Shown piece after piece: positions 1 to 9,194 of a stretch of 64,000 bases of DNA. Position 1 is the stretch's first letter, and every line of letters begins with the position of its first letter. Both the position numbers and the translations under genes were made by a program. The notes beneath the pieces are model-generated. The model saw only the letters and a program-made list of their open reading frames with translations, was not told the origin of the DNA and did no database searches. This DNA comes from Gemmatimonadales bacterium UBA2982 (GTDB lineage Bacteria > Gemmatimonadota > Gemmatimonadetes > Longimicrobiales > Gaopeijiaceae). The stretch is from assembly GCA_002347035.1 (NCBI GenBank), contig DEAM01000020.1:499-64498 (forward strand). Reading direction: 5' to 3'.

Positions 1-30
1 CGATGCTCTATCCAGCTGAGCTACAGGCGC
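1..30 (-). tRNA. tRNA 5' part, cut by window edge (probably Arg)
   Basis: The reverse complement of the first 30 bases is the 5' part of a tRNA: a 7-nt acceptor strand (GCGCCTG), TA, a D-arm (GCTC-AGCTGGATA-GAGC) and the start of the anticodon stem. The rest, with the anticodon, lies outside the window. The sequence resembles bacterial tRNA-Arg 5' halves, but the isotype cannot be proved without the anticodon. Confidence 0.85.
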
Positions 31-150
31 GTCATTGATAAACTTAACGAGGCTGGATGCCGATTCGAACCAGCGGCTGCCTCTTGCTTACTGTGCCGCT
101 AAGGGTAGAAGGGAAATAGCGGCGGCAGGTGATACATCGGCCCGCACCTC

Positions 151-1275
151 TCAATTCCCAGAAGGTATGATCTCTACCCCCGCAAGCTTTGTGACAGCAG
201 CTAGCGTCGTTTGGGCAGCGTTGAAACCCAGCCGGAAGTCTGCGTCGGAAAAGGTTACAAAAAGGTCAGAAGGCTGGTGCCAATGAGGATTGGCCCTATT
301 TCCGGTTTCGTACAGCCGCCGATTCTCTCGGAGGCTAACAGAAGCGACTAAGTCCATGAATGGTGTAGAATCAGTATTGCTCATGGCATTACTCATGACA
401 GCTGGATAGTCACTCGCATGCATTCGGTTTGCGTTTAAGAGCGCGAGTGCTAACACAGCAGACTCTTGAGCCATTTCCGAATTGAGTTGGAACTCTATGT
501 CTACATCCGCATCCAGTGCCTGGTTATAAGTCACTGGATTCCCATGATCCCACATCATCATGTCGTGCTGAATCATCCCTAGCCACGTCGGCTCTGGATA
601 GCGACCTGAGCCAACCGGATCTTCAACTCCTTGGCGTGAAGCTCGCTGCTCCACATACGCATACGATCCATTGAGCCCTGTCTCTTCATTGTTCCAAAGA
701 GCAAAACGGATCGACCGATTAGATCCCACGTCCGGGGCTGCTAGTACGCGGGCAATCTCCATAACCAAGGCCGTGCCCGAAGCGTCATCATTGGCGGCTT
801 CTCCACCTCCCCGCCCATCCATATGCGCACCTAAGATGTACATCTCGCCTGGCATACCATCACCAACCTTTGTGGCGAAAACCTCTTCGCGGGGCTCAGG
901 TTGATCGGACCCGCGAGGTGTGTACTGATAGTGAATCCGTTCAGTCTCATAACCCCAACTCCGAAGCTGATCCTCTATCCAGTCCACAGCGGCCGCATTG
1001 CGTGCAGTCCCCTGTTCGCGGTCTCCAAATTGGGTAAGCCCTCTGATGAGTTCTTTGTAGTTCTCAAAGTCGAGCCGGTCGACCAGTTGCTGACGCGCAC
1101 TGTCGGCAACCGTGAACTCAACACCACCCAGGATGCCTCGGAGCCCCCGATCACCCAACTCAGGTCGGTTAGGATTTTCCTGTTGTGCATCGACCCCACT
1201 AGGCAAAAACAACCAAAGGACCAGAATGCTCAAGATCTGCAGGGTCCTGGCTAATGGGATATTAAAGTTCCTCAT
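151..1275 (-). CDS. Exported M28-family zinc peptidase (374 aa)
   Basis: Predicted secreted metallo-aminopeptidase or carboxypeptidase of family M28. An N-terminal signal peptide (hydrophobic stretch about residues 8-28, ending VDAQ) precedes the catalytic domain. The metal ligands of the family are visible: GAHMDGRG (His and following Asp), the bridging Asp in AANDDASG, the Glu pair in WNNEETG, the Asp in MIQHDMM, and a C-terminal His in NPHWHQPSD. The ATG overlaps the ilvD stop codon by 4 bp (ATGA), so the two are probably translationally coupled although their functions are unrelated. The substrate cannot be read from the sequence. Confidence 0.9.
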   Translation of the reverse strand: MRNFNIPLARTLQILSILVLWLFLPSGVDAQQENPNRPELGDRGLRGILGGVEFTVADSARQQLVDRLDFENYKELIRGLTQFGDREQGTARNAAAVDWIEDQLRSWGYETERIHYQYTPRGSDQPEPREEVFATKVGDGMPGEMYILGAHMDGRGGGEAANDDASGTALVMEIARVLAAPDVGSNRSIRFALWNNEETGLNGSYAYVEQRASRQGVEDPVGSGRYPEPTWLGMIQHDMMMWDHGNPVTYNQALDADVDIEFQLNSEMAQESAVLALALLNANRMHASDYPAVMSNAMSNTDSTPFMDLVASVSLRENRRLYETGNRANPHWHQPSDLFVTFSDADFRLGFNAAQTTLAAVTKLAGVEIIPSGN

Positions 1276-2972
1276 AGTTCCCCCGTGGTGACCGCACCAT
1301 GATCCGCTGACGAGACCAGGCGCGCATATTTCTTGAGTACTCCCGACGGAACATCCTTAATCGGCGGCACCCAGGCGGCGATCCGCGCCTCAATCTCCGC
1401 ATCAGTTAAACCCACTGAGATTGAGCCCTCATCAAGGTCAAACGTCACTATGTCACCATCGCGCAAAGCGGCTATGGGGCCACCCTCAACTGCTTCCGGT
1501 GCGGCATGCCCGGCCATCAGGCCGTGCGTCGCTCCTGAGAACCGACCATCCGTGAGAAGTGCTACCTCGGAGCCTAGACCAGAACCTGCTAGCGCTGCAG
1601 TCACTGCAAGCATCTCACGCATACCTGGTCCACCGCGCGGGCCCTCGCACCGTATAATTACAACATCCCCAGCTACAACCTCACCGTTCTGAACGGCTGA
1701 GAAGGCGGCCTCTTCACTATCGAAAACACGAGCCGGCCCTTCATATCTGGTCCGCTCCTGACCTGCCACCTTAAGGACACAGCCATCAGGAGCCAGGTTG
1801 CCCCTCAGGGTCATAAGCCCACCCCGATTCTTGACCGGGTCAGCAATGGTCTTCACAACTTGCTGACCTGGAAATGCTTCGGCTTGTGTGATTTCCTCGG
1901 CCAAGCTTCGGCCAGTCACAGTGGGAGTATCGCCGTCTAGTAATCCTACTTCATGCAGGCGCCGCGCAATCAACGCTACCCCACCAGCAGCGTGTAAATC
2001 TGTCGCGACAAAGCGACCCCAAGGCTTCATGTCGGCTAACACAGGAGTAGCTGCACTGATCCGATCGAAGTCCTCTAGAGTGAGTTCTATTCCTGCTTCA
2101 CGCGCGACTGCCAAAAGGTGCAATACTGCGTTTGTTGAGCCCCCTGTAGCCACGGCTAATGCAATGCCGTTCTCCAGCGACTTCTTGTTGATAATCTGTC
2201 GTGACGTGATGCCCGTGTGGACAAGGTTGACCGAGATACGACCGCATTCACGTGCCACCTCAAGTTTCATGGGATCAGTGGCGGGCACCGAACCGCTACC
2301 CATCGGAGAAATACCCATTCCCTCGAAGACCGTCGCCATTGTGTTCGCTGTGAACTGACCACCACATGCGCCCGCCCCAGGGCACGCAGCCTTCTCGATC
2401 TCGTCTAGTTCTGCCTCAGTGATCTTCCCTGCTGCACAAGCACCGACAGCTTCAAAAACATCTTGGATCGTCAGGTCAATTTTGTTGTGCCTGCCTGGTT
2501 CAATGGATCCTCCGTACAGCATGAGAGACGGACGGTCTAGACGGGCCAAAGCCATAACCGTCCCGGGGATGGTCTTGTCACAGCCGGATAACGCAACCAT
2601 GCCGTCAAACAAGTAGCCATGGCCCATGAGTTCGATCGAGTCTGCGACGACTTCTCTGCTCACAAGCGAAGCCCGCATCCCCGATGTACCCATTGTTATC
2701 CCATCAGACACGACAATCGTATTGAACTCTAAAGGGGTCCCGCCCGCCTCACGTATCCCCTCACAAACGGCCTCCCCTAGTTCGCGTAAATGAACGTTGC
2801 ATGGAGTGGCATTCGTCCACGTGTTTGCGACCCCAATTAAGGGCTTGCTGAAGTCATCGTCCCCTAGACCCACAGCGCGTAGCATGGCTCTCGCAGGGGC
2901 GCGGTCAGGTCCATCTAGAAGTTGCCGGCTTCTGAGCATTGGGAGCGCTACATAGGGTGCTTCTGTGGTCAT
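1272..2972 (-). CDS. ilvD: Dihydroxy-acid dehydratase IlvD (566 aa)
   Basis: Cytoplasmic Fe-S enzyme that dehydrates 2,3-dihydroxy-isovalerate and 2,3-dihydroxy-3-methylvalerate, the third shared step of valine and isoleucine synthesis. Family signatures are clear: SGCDKTIPG with a cluster Cys, CPGAGACGGQFTANTM with further cluster Cys residues, and the C-terminal TDGRFSGATHG block. Length is normal for the short bacterial form (about 560 aa). I see no strong ribosome binding site before the ATG at 2972; an internal ATG at residue 12 would give a start closer to many homologues. No other branched-chain biosynthesis gene is nearby. Confidence 0.95.
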   Translation of the reverse strand: MTTEAPYVALPMLRSRQLLDGPDRAPARAMLRAVGLGDDDFSKPLIGVANTWTNATPCNVHLRELGEAVCEGIREAGGTPLEFNTIVVSDGITMGTSGMRASLVSREVVADSIELMGHGYLFDGMVALSGCDKTIPGTVMALARLDRPSLMLYGGSIEPGRHNKIDLTIQDVFEAVGACAAGKITEAELDEIEKAACPGAGACGGQFTANTMATVFEGMGISPMGSGSVPATDPMKLEVARECGRISVNLVHTGITSRQIINKKSLENGIALAVATGGSTNAVLHLLAVAREAGIELTLEDFDRISAATPVLADMKPWGRFVATDLHAAGGVALIARRLHEVGLLDGDTPTVTGRSLAEEITQAEAFPGQQVVKTIADPVKNRGGLMTLRGNLAPDGCVLKVAGQERTRYEGPARVFDSEEAAFSAVQNGEVVAGDVVIIRCEGPRGGPGMREMLAVTAALAGSGLGSEVALLTDGRFSGATHGLMAGHAAPEAVEGGPIAALRDGDIVTFDLDEGSISVGLTDAEIEARIAAWVPPIKDVPSGVLKKYARLVSSADHGAVTTGEL

Positions 2973-3011
2973 GTTATTATGGTGAGAGAAACAAGATCTT
3001 CGTGGCCAGGC

Positions 3012-4172
3012 TCAACCATCTACAGGCTCAAGCCTGACTATCGCGGATGGGTCCCCCAAACGATCATCAATCGCAAGATAAATGTATCCATCGGGGCCCT
3101 GTCGTACGTCTCTGACTCGACCAATCCCCCGAAGCAAGGTCTCTTCGAGGTCCGAGACGCCGTCCTTTATTACCACTCGTGCTAGCTGTTCACCTCTAAG
3201 ACCCCCCACAAAAATGCTCCCCTGCCACGCAGGAAACTTGTCACCGGTATAGATCATCATTCCCGAGGTTGCTATGGACGGCACCCAAACATGCACGGGT
3301 TCCCGCATCCCTTCCCTACGGGTTCCCTCATGAATAGCCGAACCACTCCCGTAGTTCGCCCCAAAGCCGATTACTGGCCAGCCATAATTCATGCCCGGCT
3401 CAATCAGGTTTATCTCATCACCACCCTGAGGGCCGTGTTCACCCTCCCACAGTTCCCCAGTCTCTGGGTGAACCGCCAGACTCTGTGGATTTCTGTGGCC
3501 GTAACTCCATATCGAAGGTTGAACACCAGTCTGGCCGACAAACGGATTATCCGGCGGTATAGTACCGTCCTCAAAGAGCCGGTTTACCGTGCCATGGTGG
3601 TTTGATATGTCTTGGGCGGGATGTGCCTCCAAATCTCCGCTCGGACGTGCCATCCGCTCCCCCACACTGACGAAAAGATATCCATCTTCGTCGAACGCTA
3701 TCCGCGACCCATAGTGACCACGACCTTGAGACACCGCCTCAAAAACCTCTTCGATATTACTTAATCGGTCATTCTCGAGCCGGCCACGAATCAGAGTAGT
3801 TGTAGATTCCTGCCCGCCCTGAGGTTTGGAATACGTCAAATAGATCATCCGGTTTGACAGGAAATCCGGATGCGGATGTACATCAAGAAGACCGCCTTGT
3901 CCTACCGCAAATACTTCGGGAACCCCTTCAATGGGGGCGGCTACTAGACGGCCATCTCTGATGACGCGCAGACGACCCGGTCGCTCCGTCACTAGGATGT
4001 CACCGTCGGGAAGAAACGCTATAGCCCAAGGATGCTCAAACCCGTTTGCGACGGTTACAACCCGGAAGTCGTAGTCGGCACTCCGGTGAACCTGCGCTTC
4101 AGCTGTGACAGGCAAGATGAACCATAAAGCAAGCCCAACACAGACGAGTATCACTGACCTCCTGTGAGCCAT
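3012..4172 (-). CDS. Exported PQQ-type aldose sugar dehydrogenase-like beta-propeller (386 aa)
   Basis: Belongs to the soluble glucose/sorbosone dehydrogenase family (GSDH; E. coli YliI type): periplasmic PQQ-dependent oxidation of aldose sugars. A signal peptide (residues 1-26, ending TAEAQ) leads into a six-bladed propeller. The N-terminal family block FEHPWAIAFLPDGDILVTER, GRDGRL-like turns and the late motif YGHRNPQSLAVHP...EHGPQGGDEIN are typical. AAGGAGA lies 6 nt before the ATG. The gene stands alone between ilvD and the CocE-type hydrolase. The true sugar, and whether PQQ is bound in vivo, are not shown; no pqq genes occur in the window. Confidence 0.88.
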   Translation of the reverse strand: MAHRRSVILVCVGLALWFILPVTAEAQVHRSADYDFRVVTVANGFEHPWAIAFLPDGDILVTERPGRLRVIRDGRLVAAPIEGVPEVFAVGQGGLLDVHPHPDFLSNRMIYLTYSKPQGGQESTTTLIRGRLENDRLSNIEEVFEAVSQGRGHYGSRIAFDEDGYLFVSVGERMARPSGDLEAHPAQDISNHHGTVNRLFEDGTIPPDNPFVGQTGVQPSIWSYGHRNPQSLAVHPETGELWEGEHGPQGGDEINLIEPGMNYGWPVIGFGANYGSGSAIHEGTRREGMREPVHVWVPSIATSGMMIYTGDKFPAWQGSIFVGGLRGEQLARVVIKDGVSDLEETLLRGIGRVRDVRQGPDGYIYLAIDDRLGDPSAIVRLEPVDG

Positions 4173-4298
4173 CTCAATCTCCTTAGAGCAGAGTAAGAGC
4201 AGGAAACGTTACGGCCCCGAGCAGGGGTCATCAACGGCCATTGCACTCCGGCGTCCACCACTGCGTGTCGTGTTGCGCACCTGCTCACTATTTCGCTG

Positions 4299-6173
4299 TC
4301 ACCTACTCGACTGCCCGAAGGCACGAGTAAGGGCTGCCTCACCACCGACCACTGGAAGCGTTATGGAAGTGCCGTCTAGATCGATGGTGAGTTCAGTGCC
4401 GGGCTCAGGCCAAAGTGTGAAATCCCGATCACTCGAGAAGACCATGAGCGCGAGACGCCGGCCGGATGGAATCACCTGGTCGTCAGGCTGAAGCTCGAAT
4501 GAAATATCGTAGAAACGATCAGGTACCAATGGCTCGCTTGTTCTCAGTGAACTGTGGTTCTGCGGATCAGCCCATCCACGAGTAATAACGCCCGTCACGC
4601 CCGGCTCATCTGACCAAGGAAGGGTAACCACCCAGACGGAAAGATTTGCAGCTTCACGATCGACTGCCAGCCGCATATTGACACTTGGAGTACCTGAAAG
4701 ATGAACGGCTTCTGTGAGCTCTGGCGTAGCGTACATAAGTCGGTACGCCGATGAGTCAGCCTGTGCCAGCGATGCACCACTGAAGGTGACATTGTCGACC
4801 AAGTTCTCTGGTGTCTGCCCCGGCTGTGGCTGGATCATAAGCCCTCCCTGACTACGGCCACCCGTACTCAGGTGGAGTGTGACTGGAACGGCTTCTGGAT
4901 TGGGATAGTCAGCGTAGGGGGTAGGGTCAAATGGAGGGTCACCCTCCCGAACAATCCACGCTCGGGGATCTTCCTCAACCTGATTCTCCACACCGTATAC
5001 GTACCTGGTGAACCAACGATTCATCAGTTCAAACGGCGGAGGGCCTCCATGCCCACCCTGATGATAGTAAGCCTGTGTTGGAACACCCTTGGTTTTGAGT
5101 GCCTCGTAAATTCGTACACTGTGCTCAGGCATCACATTCCAGTCATTGAATGCATGGGCCATGAGCGTAGGAGCACTAATCCCATCAATGACATTCAAAT
5201 AATCGCGGCTAGCCCAGAACTCATTATAGTCCCCAGATATCCGATCGAAACCTAGTGCGAGTTCACCGTCCCGAATGTTTTCTTCACAATAGGGCCGCAT
5301 GTTCGGATAGCCGCTGTTAATAACGTCGAAAAGGACATCTACGTCCTCGCCGAGATATCCGCCTGGCGATCGCACTAAACCGTTAGATCTATAGTAGTGG
5401 TAATAGGATGTATTGGGCGCGATCGGTATGATCGCTTCTAGACCTTCGACGCCGGTCGTTGCAGCTGCAATCGGAAGCGTCCCGTTGTACGATGTGCCCG
5501 TCATGCCTACACGGCCAGTCGACCAGTAGGCAGACACCTCCTCTGTTCCCTCCGCCGTAGTGAATCCCCTAGCCCGCTGATTGAGCCAATCGATCACGGC
5601 TTTCGGTGCTAGTGTTTCGTTCTCGCCACCTATCGTCGGACATCCTTGCGAAAGCCCAGTGCCCGGGGACTCTGAATGCACAACCGCAAATCCCCGCGGG
5701 ACCCAGTCTCGTACGTGCGAATTAGAGATCGCAGTTCGAAGCGGTCGATGTTGGATTGAGGGCATCGGCAAGCGCTCAGGAGAAGGCGCTCCGAGTTCCT
5801 GGCGAACATCCCAGAAAAACTCACTAGACGTTGACCCTAATCCGGCATAGTACGGGCTAGTTTCGTAAACCACTGGAACTGTCAGGTCTTCCGAATCAGT
5901 CTGCCCAGGTCGCGTCACGGCCACATGCACCCGATCCATATTGCCATCACCGTCCGAGTCAAATTCGGTTTCTACCCAAAGGTCATGGCGGATCCAACGG
6001 GTAGCATCGTTGAACCCAGGAACAACCTGGGCTTGACCGTCTCGGAACAGCGGAAGTGTCTGAGCCTGAACTCGTTCCATCCAAGATGTAGAACCCAACA
6101 CAAGAAGCCCCGCAAGCTTGAGGCCTCTCTTTATGTGACCTCTTCCCCCTAGAGCGTTCCGAGTGGGCCTCAC
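4299..6173 (-). CDS. Exported CocE/NonD-type serine hydrolase (X-Pro dipeptidyl-peptidase S15 fold, 624 aa)
   Basis: Alpha/beta hydrolase of the CocE/NonD family followed by the C-terminal jelly-roll domain of X-Pro dipeptidyl-peptidases. The nucleophile elbow is TGTSYNG (catalytic Ser), the Asp is in AHAFNDWNV and the His in HQGGHGG. The C-terminal part (from about residue 430) holds the beta-rich domain with HLSGTPSVNMRLAVD and the RLALMVFSSD motif seen in this family. A signal sequence is likely (residues 17-38). The start is GTG and overlaps the stop of the upstream VOC gene by 4 bp (GTGA), so the two form an operon. Peptide versus ester substrate cannot be decided. Confidence 0.88.
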   Translation of the reverse strand: MRPTRNALGGRGHIKRGLKLAGLLVLGSTSWMERVQAQTLPLFRDGQAQVVPGFNDATRWIRHDLWVETEFDSDGDGNMDRVHVAVTRPGQTDSEDLTVPVVYETSPYYAGLGSTSSEFFWDVRQELGAPSPERLPMPSIQHRPLRTAISNSHVRDWVPRGFAVVHSESPGTGLSQGCPTIGGENETLAPKAVIDWLNQRARGFTTAEGTEEVSAYWSTGRVGMTGTSYNGTLPIAAATTGVEGLEAIIPIAPNTSYYHYYRSNGLVRSPGGYLGEDVDVLFDVINSGYPNMRPYCEENIRDGELALGFDRISGDYNEFWASRDYLNVIDGISAPTLMAHAFNDWNVMPEHSVRIYEALKTKGVPTQAYYHQGGHGGPPPFELMNRWFTRYVYGVENQVEEDPRAWIVREGDPPFDPTPYADYPNPEAVPVTLHLSTGGRSQGGLMIQPQPGQTPENLVDNVTFSGASLAQADSSAYRLMYATPELTEAVHLSGTPSVNMRLAVDREAANLSVWVVTLPWSDEPGVTGVITRGWADPQNHSSLRTSEPLVPDRFYDISFELQPDDQVIPSGRRLALMVFSSDRDFTLWPEPGTELTIDLDGTSITLPVVGGEAALTRAFGQSSR

Positions 6174-6970
6174 CTCATATCAGCCTGTCGTTGCACAAGC
6201 TCAACATTTGCACCGTTAGGCCCCGCTATATAGAAAAATCGGATCATCCCATTAGGGAGCCTCATGTCCACGGGACCGGATGTCAGTTCTGCTCCTCGCG
6301 ACTGTAGGTCTGAAAGTGTCGGATCCGCTTCTGGTGCCCGCCAACCGATGTGGTCGATCGTGCCTTCAGTACTTGGGAAGGACTCTCCCTGCGTTACTAG
6401 AAGCCAAACGTTCCCAGGATAGAGGAGTCCTTCAAGCCGGGCCCGCATGCGGATGCGGATACCCCCAAAGATATTTTCATACCAATCGAGCACTTCCGCT
6501 GGATCCGGTCCACGAAGGTGCACGTGGTGAAATCCGAGATGCTGAGGCTCCTCAATGAGCTCGAGGCGCGTACCCCAAGGGTCATTGATGAACGACAGAG
6601 TGAAGAGACCTTCGACTGCACGTGCCGGCGTAGTGATAGTAGCTCCCGCTTCCTCTACCTCGCGTAGCTTTGCTTCTAGGTCCGGAAACGAAAAACCGAG
6701 GTGATCAATGACACTGCCTGCACTAGGCCTACGCGTACCGTCGCGGTCACGCAGGAACATTATCCGTGTTCGTCCGAAAAGTAGTCGATCGGTTCTGCCA
6801 TCGACCCATTCGCCACCGATGTGGTCATGATACCACTGCGCGGCAACCTCCGGATCAGGCACGGACATGTGCACGTGATCGTACATCCGCGTGGGTACCT
6901 GGCCGTCGAGAGGTATCGGGATGACGCTGGCAACAACCAGAGCTATCACCGCTAGGCGGAACATTTGCAT
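6170..6970 (-). CDS. Exported two-domain VOC (glyoxalase/bleomycin-resistance fold) protein
   Basis: Two vicinal-oxygen-chelate domains follow a signal peptide. Domain 1 begins YDHVHMSVPDPEVAAQWYHDH, domain 2 begins GFHHVHLRGPDPAEVLDWYEN; each has paired His and Glu positions that could hold a metal (for example HVH and ELIEE, HVHLR and NVELVQ). I place the start at the ATG at 6970, nine codons inside the longest frame, because GGAG lies about 7 nt upstream of it; the longer frame opens with GTG. Translationally coupled to the downstream CocE-type hydrolase. Substrate is unknown; the export signal is unusual for glyoxalases but common among homologues in this kind of genome. Confidence 0.82.
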   Translation of the reverse strand: MQMFRLAVIALVVASVIPIPLDGQVPTRMYDHVHMSVPDPEVAAQWYHDHIGGEWVDGRTDRLLFGRTRIMFLRDRDGTRRPSAGSVIDHLGFSFPDLEAKLREVEEAGATITTPARAVEGLFTLSFINDPWGTRLELIEEPQHLGFHHVHLRGPDPAEVLDWYENIFGGIRIRMRARLEGLLYPGNVWLLVTQGESFPSTEGTIDHIGWRAPEADPTLSDLQSRGAELTSGPVDMRLPNGMIRFFYIAGPNGANVELVQRQADMR

Positions 6971-7104
6971 CAAGATCTCCAAAAGTGTTGGGCGCACAGG
7001 GGAATCCGGCCGCAGTATAAGAGGAAGGTATCTATTGTAGACACCTCAGGACCCTTACCATCCCAACATCGTGTTTTGCGAGGCATCCCGCCCTTTAAGT
7101 AGTG

Positions 7105-8136
7105 CTAACGGCCGCCTTCCCCGGCTGGCTCGTCCGGGTCGGTCCCCAGAAACCGAATTAGCTCTGCGTTGACGATCCCTGGAACCTCTTCATGGGGATT
7201 GTGCCCGACGTCTGGAATAAGGAATACCTCAGCGTTAGGCAGGATCTCAACCGCTCGGCGTGCGTTCGCCGGGAAGTTCGGCCCATCAATTTCCCCGCCC
7301 AGAATCAATGTTTTGGTTTGTATGTGAGGCCAGTCGTCTACAACTGTGTCGAGAGAGCGCAAATTCCCTCCAAGCGAGCGGACATATTGCAAGCGTGGCC
7401 AGTCACCACTAAGCCTCTGGCCATGCCGAATACGAAGGTGCTCGATGAACTCTGGCTTCCAATCCACATAGCGCCGTGTATCGGTTCTAACATCGCGCTC
7501 GTAGGCCTGCTGTAAGTCTGGAGTTGTGTTGATATCGCCCGTGAATGGTTGGTATCCTCGGCCGGCTCGGTTATCTGTAAGACCAATCTGATTGATGGTC
7601 ACCAAATGGGTCGTCATCTCTGGATAGTGGAACGCAAAACGGGTGGCCATCTGCCCGCCAATCGAGTGCCCTACGATCGCGGCCTCTGAAATTCCAAGAT
7701 GTTCCATGAGCCGCGCCGTGTTCGAGGCATGCAAACTCATGCTGTAAGGCAAAATGGGCTTAGATGACTTACCCCATCCCAGTCGGTCCTTCACTACGAC
7801 TCGGTAACCCTCGTTGGTCAGGGCCTCAATCTGTTCTTCCCAGTACCAGCCGTAGTAGCTGCCTCCGTGGTGGAACACGACTGATTGACCATTGGCAGCT
7901 CCCACGGGAGGAACGTCCATATAAGCAATACGCACATCCTGGCCAAACACTTGAAGATTCATGAAGTCGACCGGGTGAGGATACTCAATCTCTTCCATGT
8001 TGATCGAGATAGGGCCCCACTCAGTCGGGGGCTCCGGAGGTGGCATATGGTCCTGGGCACCTAAGATGGCTGTTGATGGAGGAGAAATCAGAGCGATGAG
8101 CAGAAGGACTTGGGTGAGGTGACGTGCGGTGCTCAT
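7105..8136 (-). CDS. Exported alpha/beta hydrolase (343 aa)
   Basis: Alpha/beta-hydrolase fold enzyme with a nucleophile elbow GHSIGGQ (Ser), oxyanion region VVFHHGGSYYGWYWEEQ, a late Asp (GGEIDGPNF) and a His in VGHNPHEE. A cleavable signal peptide (MSTARHLTQVLLLIALISPP...) shows export. The start is set at the ATG at 8136 because GGAGG lies 6 nt upstream; the reading frame continues upstream without such a signal. It is a single gene with the terminator of the nitrogen operon upstream. Similar to esterases and haloalkane-dehalogenase-like enzymes; the substrate is not predictable. Confidence 0.85.
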   Translation of the reverse strand: MSTARHLTQVLLLIALISPPSTAILGAQDHMPPPEPPTEWGPISINMEEIEYPHPVDFMNLQVFGQDVRIAYMDVPPVGAANGQSVVFHHGGSYYGWYWEEQIEALTNEGYRVVVKDRLGWGKSSKPILPYSMSLHASNTARLMEHLGISEAAIVGHSIGGQMATRFAFHYPEMTTHLVTINQIGLTDNRAGRGYQPFTGDINTTPDLQQAYERDVRTDTRRYVDWKPEFIEHLRIRHGQRLSGDWPRLQYVRSLGGNLRSLDTVVDDWPHIQTKTLILGGEIDGPNFPANARRAVEILPNAEVFLIPDVGHNPHEEVPGIVNAELIRFLGTDPDEPAGEGGR

Positions 8137-8253
8137 CGTTCCTCCGTGGCCCTGTTGATCACTAGGGGCCTGATGTGGTTCAGTCGAAATTAAAGCCAAG
8201 TCACTATACCGGCAGTTCGCTTGATTGCCAATCACCGGAGTCTACAAGAAAAA

Positions 8254-8303
8254 AGCAGGGCCGACACCGCGAGAAGGGAGGTAATCACGGCGCCGACCCT
8301 GCT
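8254..8303 (-). terminator. Rho-independent terminator of amt-PII-porin unit
   Basis: A 16-bp inverted repeat (8254-8269 with 8288-8303) with three positions that pair as G-U in the minus-strand RNA, an 18-nt loop, and a run of T on the minus strand after the stem (complement of 8247-8253). It lies just after the porin gene. Confidence 0.85.
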
Positions 8304-8397
8304 AGCAGCCTGTAACCACTGGCCGTTGCTTCTGCTAACCTTGGCGGGAAAGCAACTCCAACTATCAGCGGACTACAGACCGGTCCTTCATTAAGAC

Positions 8398-9081
8398 TTA
8401 TCCGGTCGGGATATCAAATGTCTTGCTAACCCCAAGCACCATGGTCATCTCCGGACGTCCGGCACCAAACGAGTCAGTTTCACCAGAGATGTCACCGTCA
8501 CTGTAGATTCCTGAGATGACGAAGTCGAGATCAGCTGCGGAGAACCCATAACCAGCCTCGGCATAGGTACCGTTACCGAATAATCCGGCCAACTGAAGAT
8601 CCGTGCCGTAGGCACCGAGCGTCCCGTACCATCCACCGGCAGACTCAGCCGTTATCGCGAAGAAGCTGTAGTCAGCTGCCGCACCTGGCACTCTATGCGA
8701 TCCTAGCGAGTATTCAGCTGATATGGCACCTATCGCCAGGTTCATGTTGGCTTCCATATAGGTGTTATCGAAGTCACCCGTGTAAAAATAGCCAATGCCA
8801 CCAACACTTAGGTTGATATTGTCGGCAAGATCGATGCCTACTGCGGTGTAGAAATCAAGCTCGGCACCGTCACCAACATCCGCGCCCCACGTGCCCAGCG
8901 AGAATGAGCCTGCGGCCAAATCAACCCCGGCACTCGCCGAAGAAGCTTTCTGCAGGACTCCTCGGTAGTAATAAGCACTCGCCCAGCCGGCATTCGCGCT
9001 GACCTCAGCATCCTGAGCCTCAACAGCCATAGGTGCTATTGCCACAGCGAGCAGAATCAGAGCGGATAATTTCTTTCTCAT
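8398..9081 (-). CDS. TorF-family putative outer-membrane porin (227 aa)
   Basis: Small beta-barrel protein of the TorF/Gcw_chp group. After a signal peptide (MRKKLSALILLAVAIAPMAVEAQ) come alternating amphipathic strands rich in Gly, Tyr and Asp, beginning NAGWASAYYYRG, which is the family's first strand, and ending on the hydrophobic/aromatic C-terminal strand MTMVLGVSKTFDIPTG. GGAAGGGG before the ATG at 9081 fixes the start; the longer frame from 9162 lacks a signal. Homologues are often near nitrogen genes, and here the gene follows amt and the PII gene on the same strand and is closed by a terminator, suggesting a channel for a nitrogenous solute. That role is inference. Confidence 0.85.
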   Translation of the reverse strand: MRKKLSALILLAVAIAPMAVEAQDAEVSANAGWASAYYYRGVLQKASSASAGVDLAAGSFSLGTWGADVGDGAELDFYTAVGIDLADNINLSVGGIGYFYTGDFDNTYMEANMNLAIGAISAEYSLGSHRVPGAAADYSFFAITAESAGGWYGTLGAYGTDLQLAGLFGNGTYAEAGYGFSAADLDFVISGIYSDGDISGETDSFGAGRPEMTMVLGVSKTFDIPTG

Positions 9082-9194
9082 ATGGAACCCCTTCCGTTTT
9101 TTGGATAGGTAATGTTGAATTCTTGTTTTCATCCTGGTGACCGACGATGAACTAGAGTCCAAGAGTAGTCACGCCATTTGGACACCAGTCGCCC

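Noticed and set aside
55..82. tRNA-like T-arm (GGTTCGAATC on the minus strand) followed by ATCCAGCC, suggesting a broken tRNA or attachment site
   Set aside because: The T stem pairs poorly and no matching acceptor, D-arm or anticodon arm is found upstream, so it is probably chance; too weak to list as a feature.
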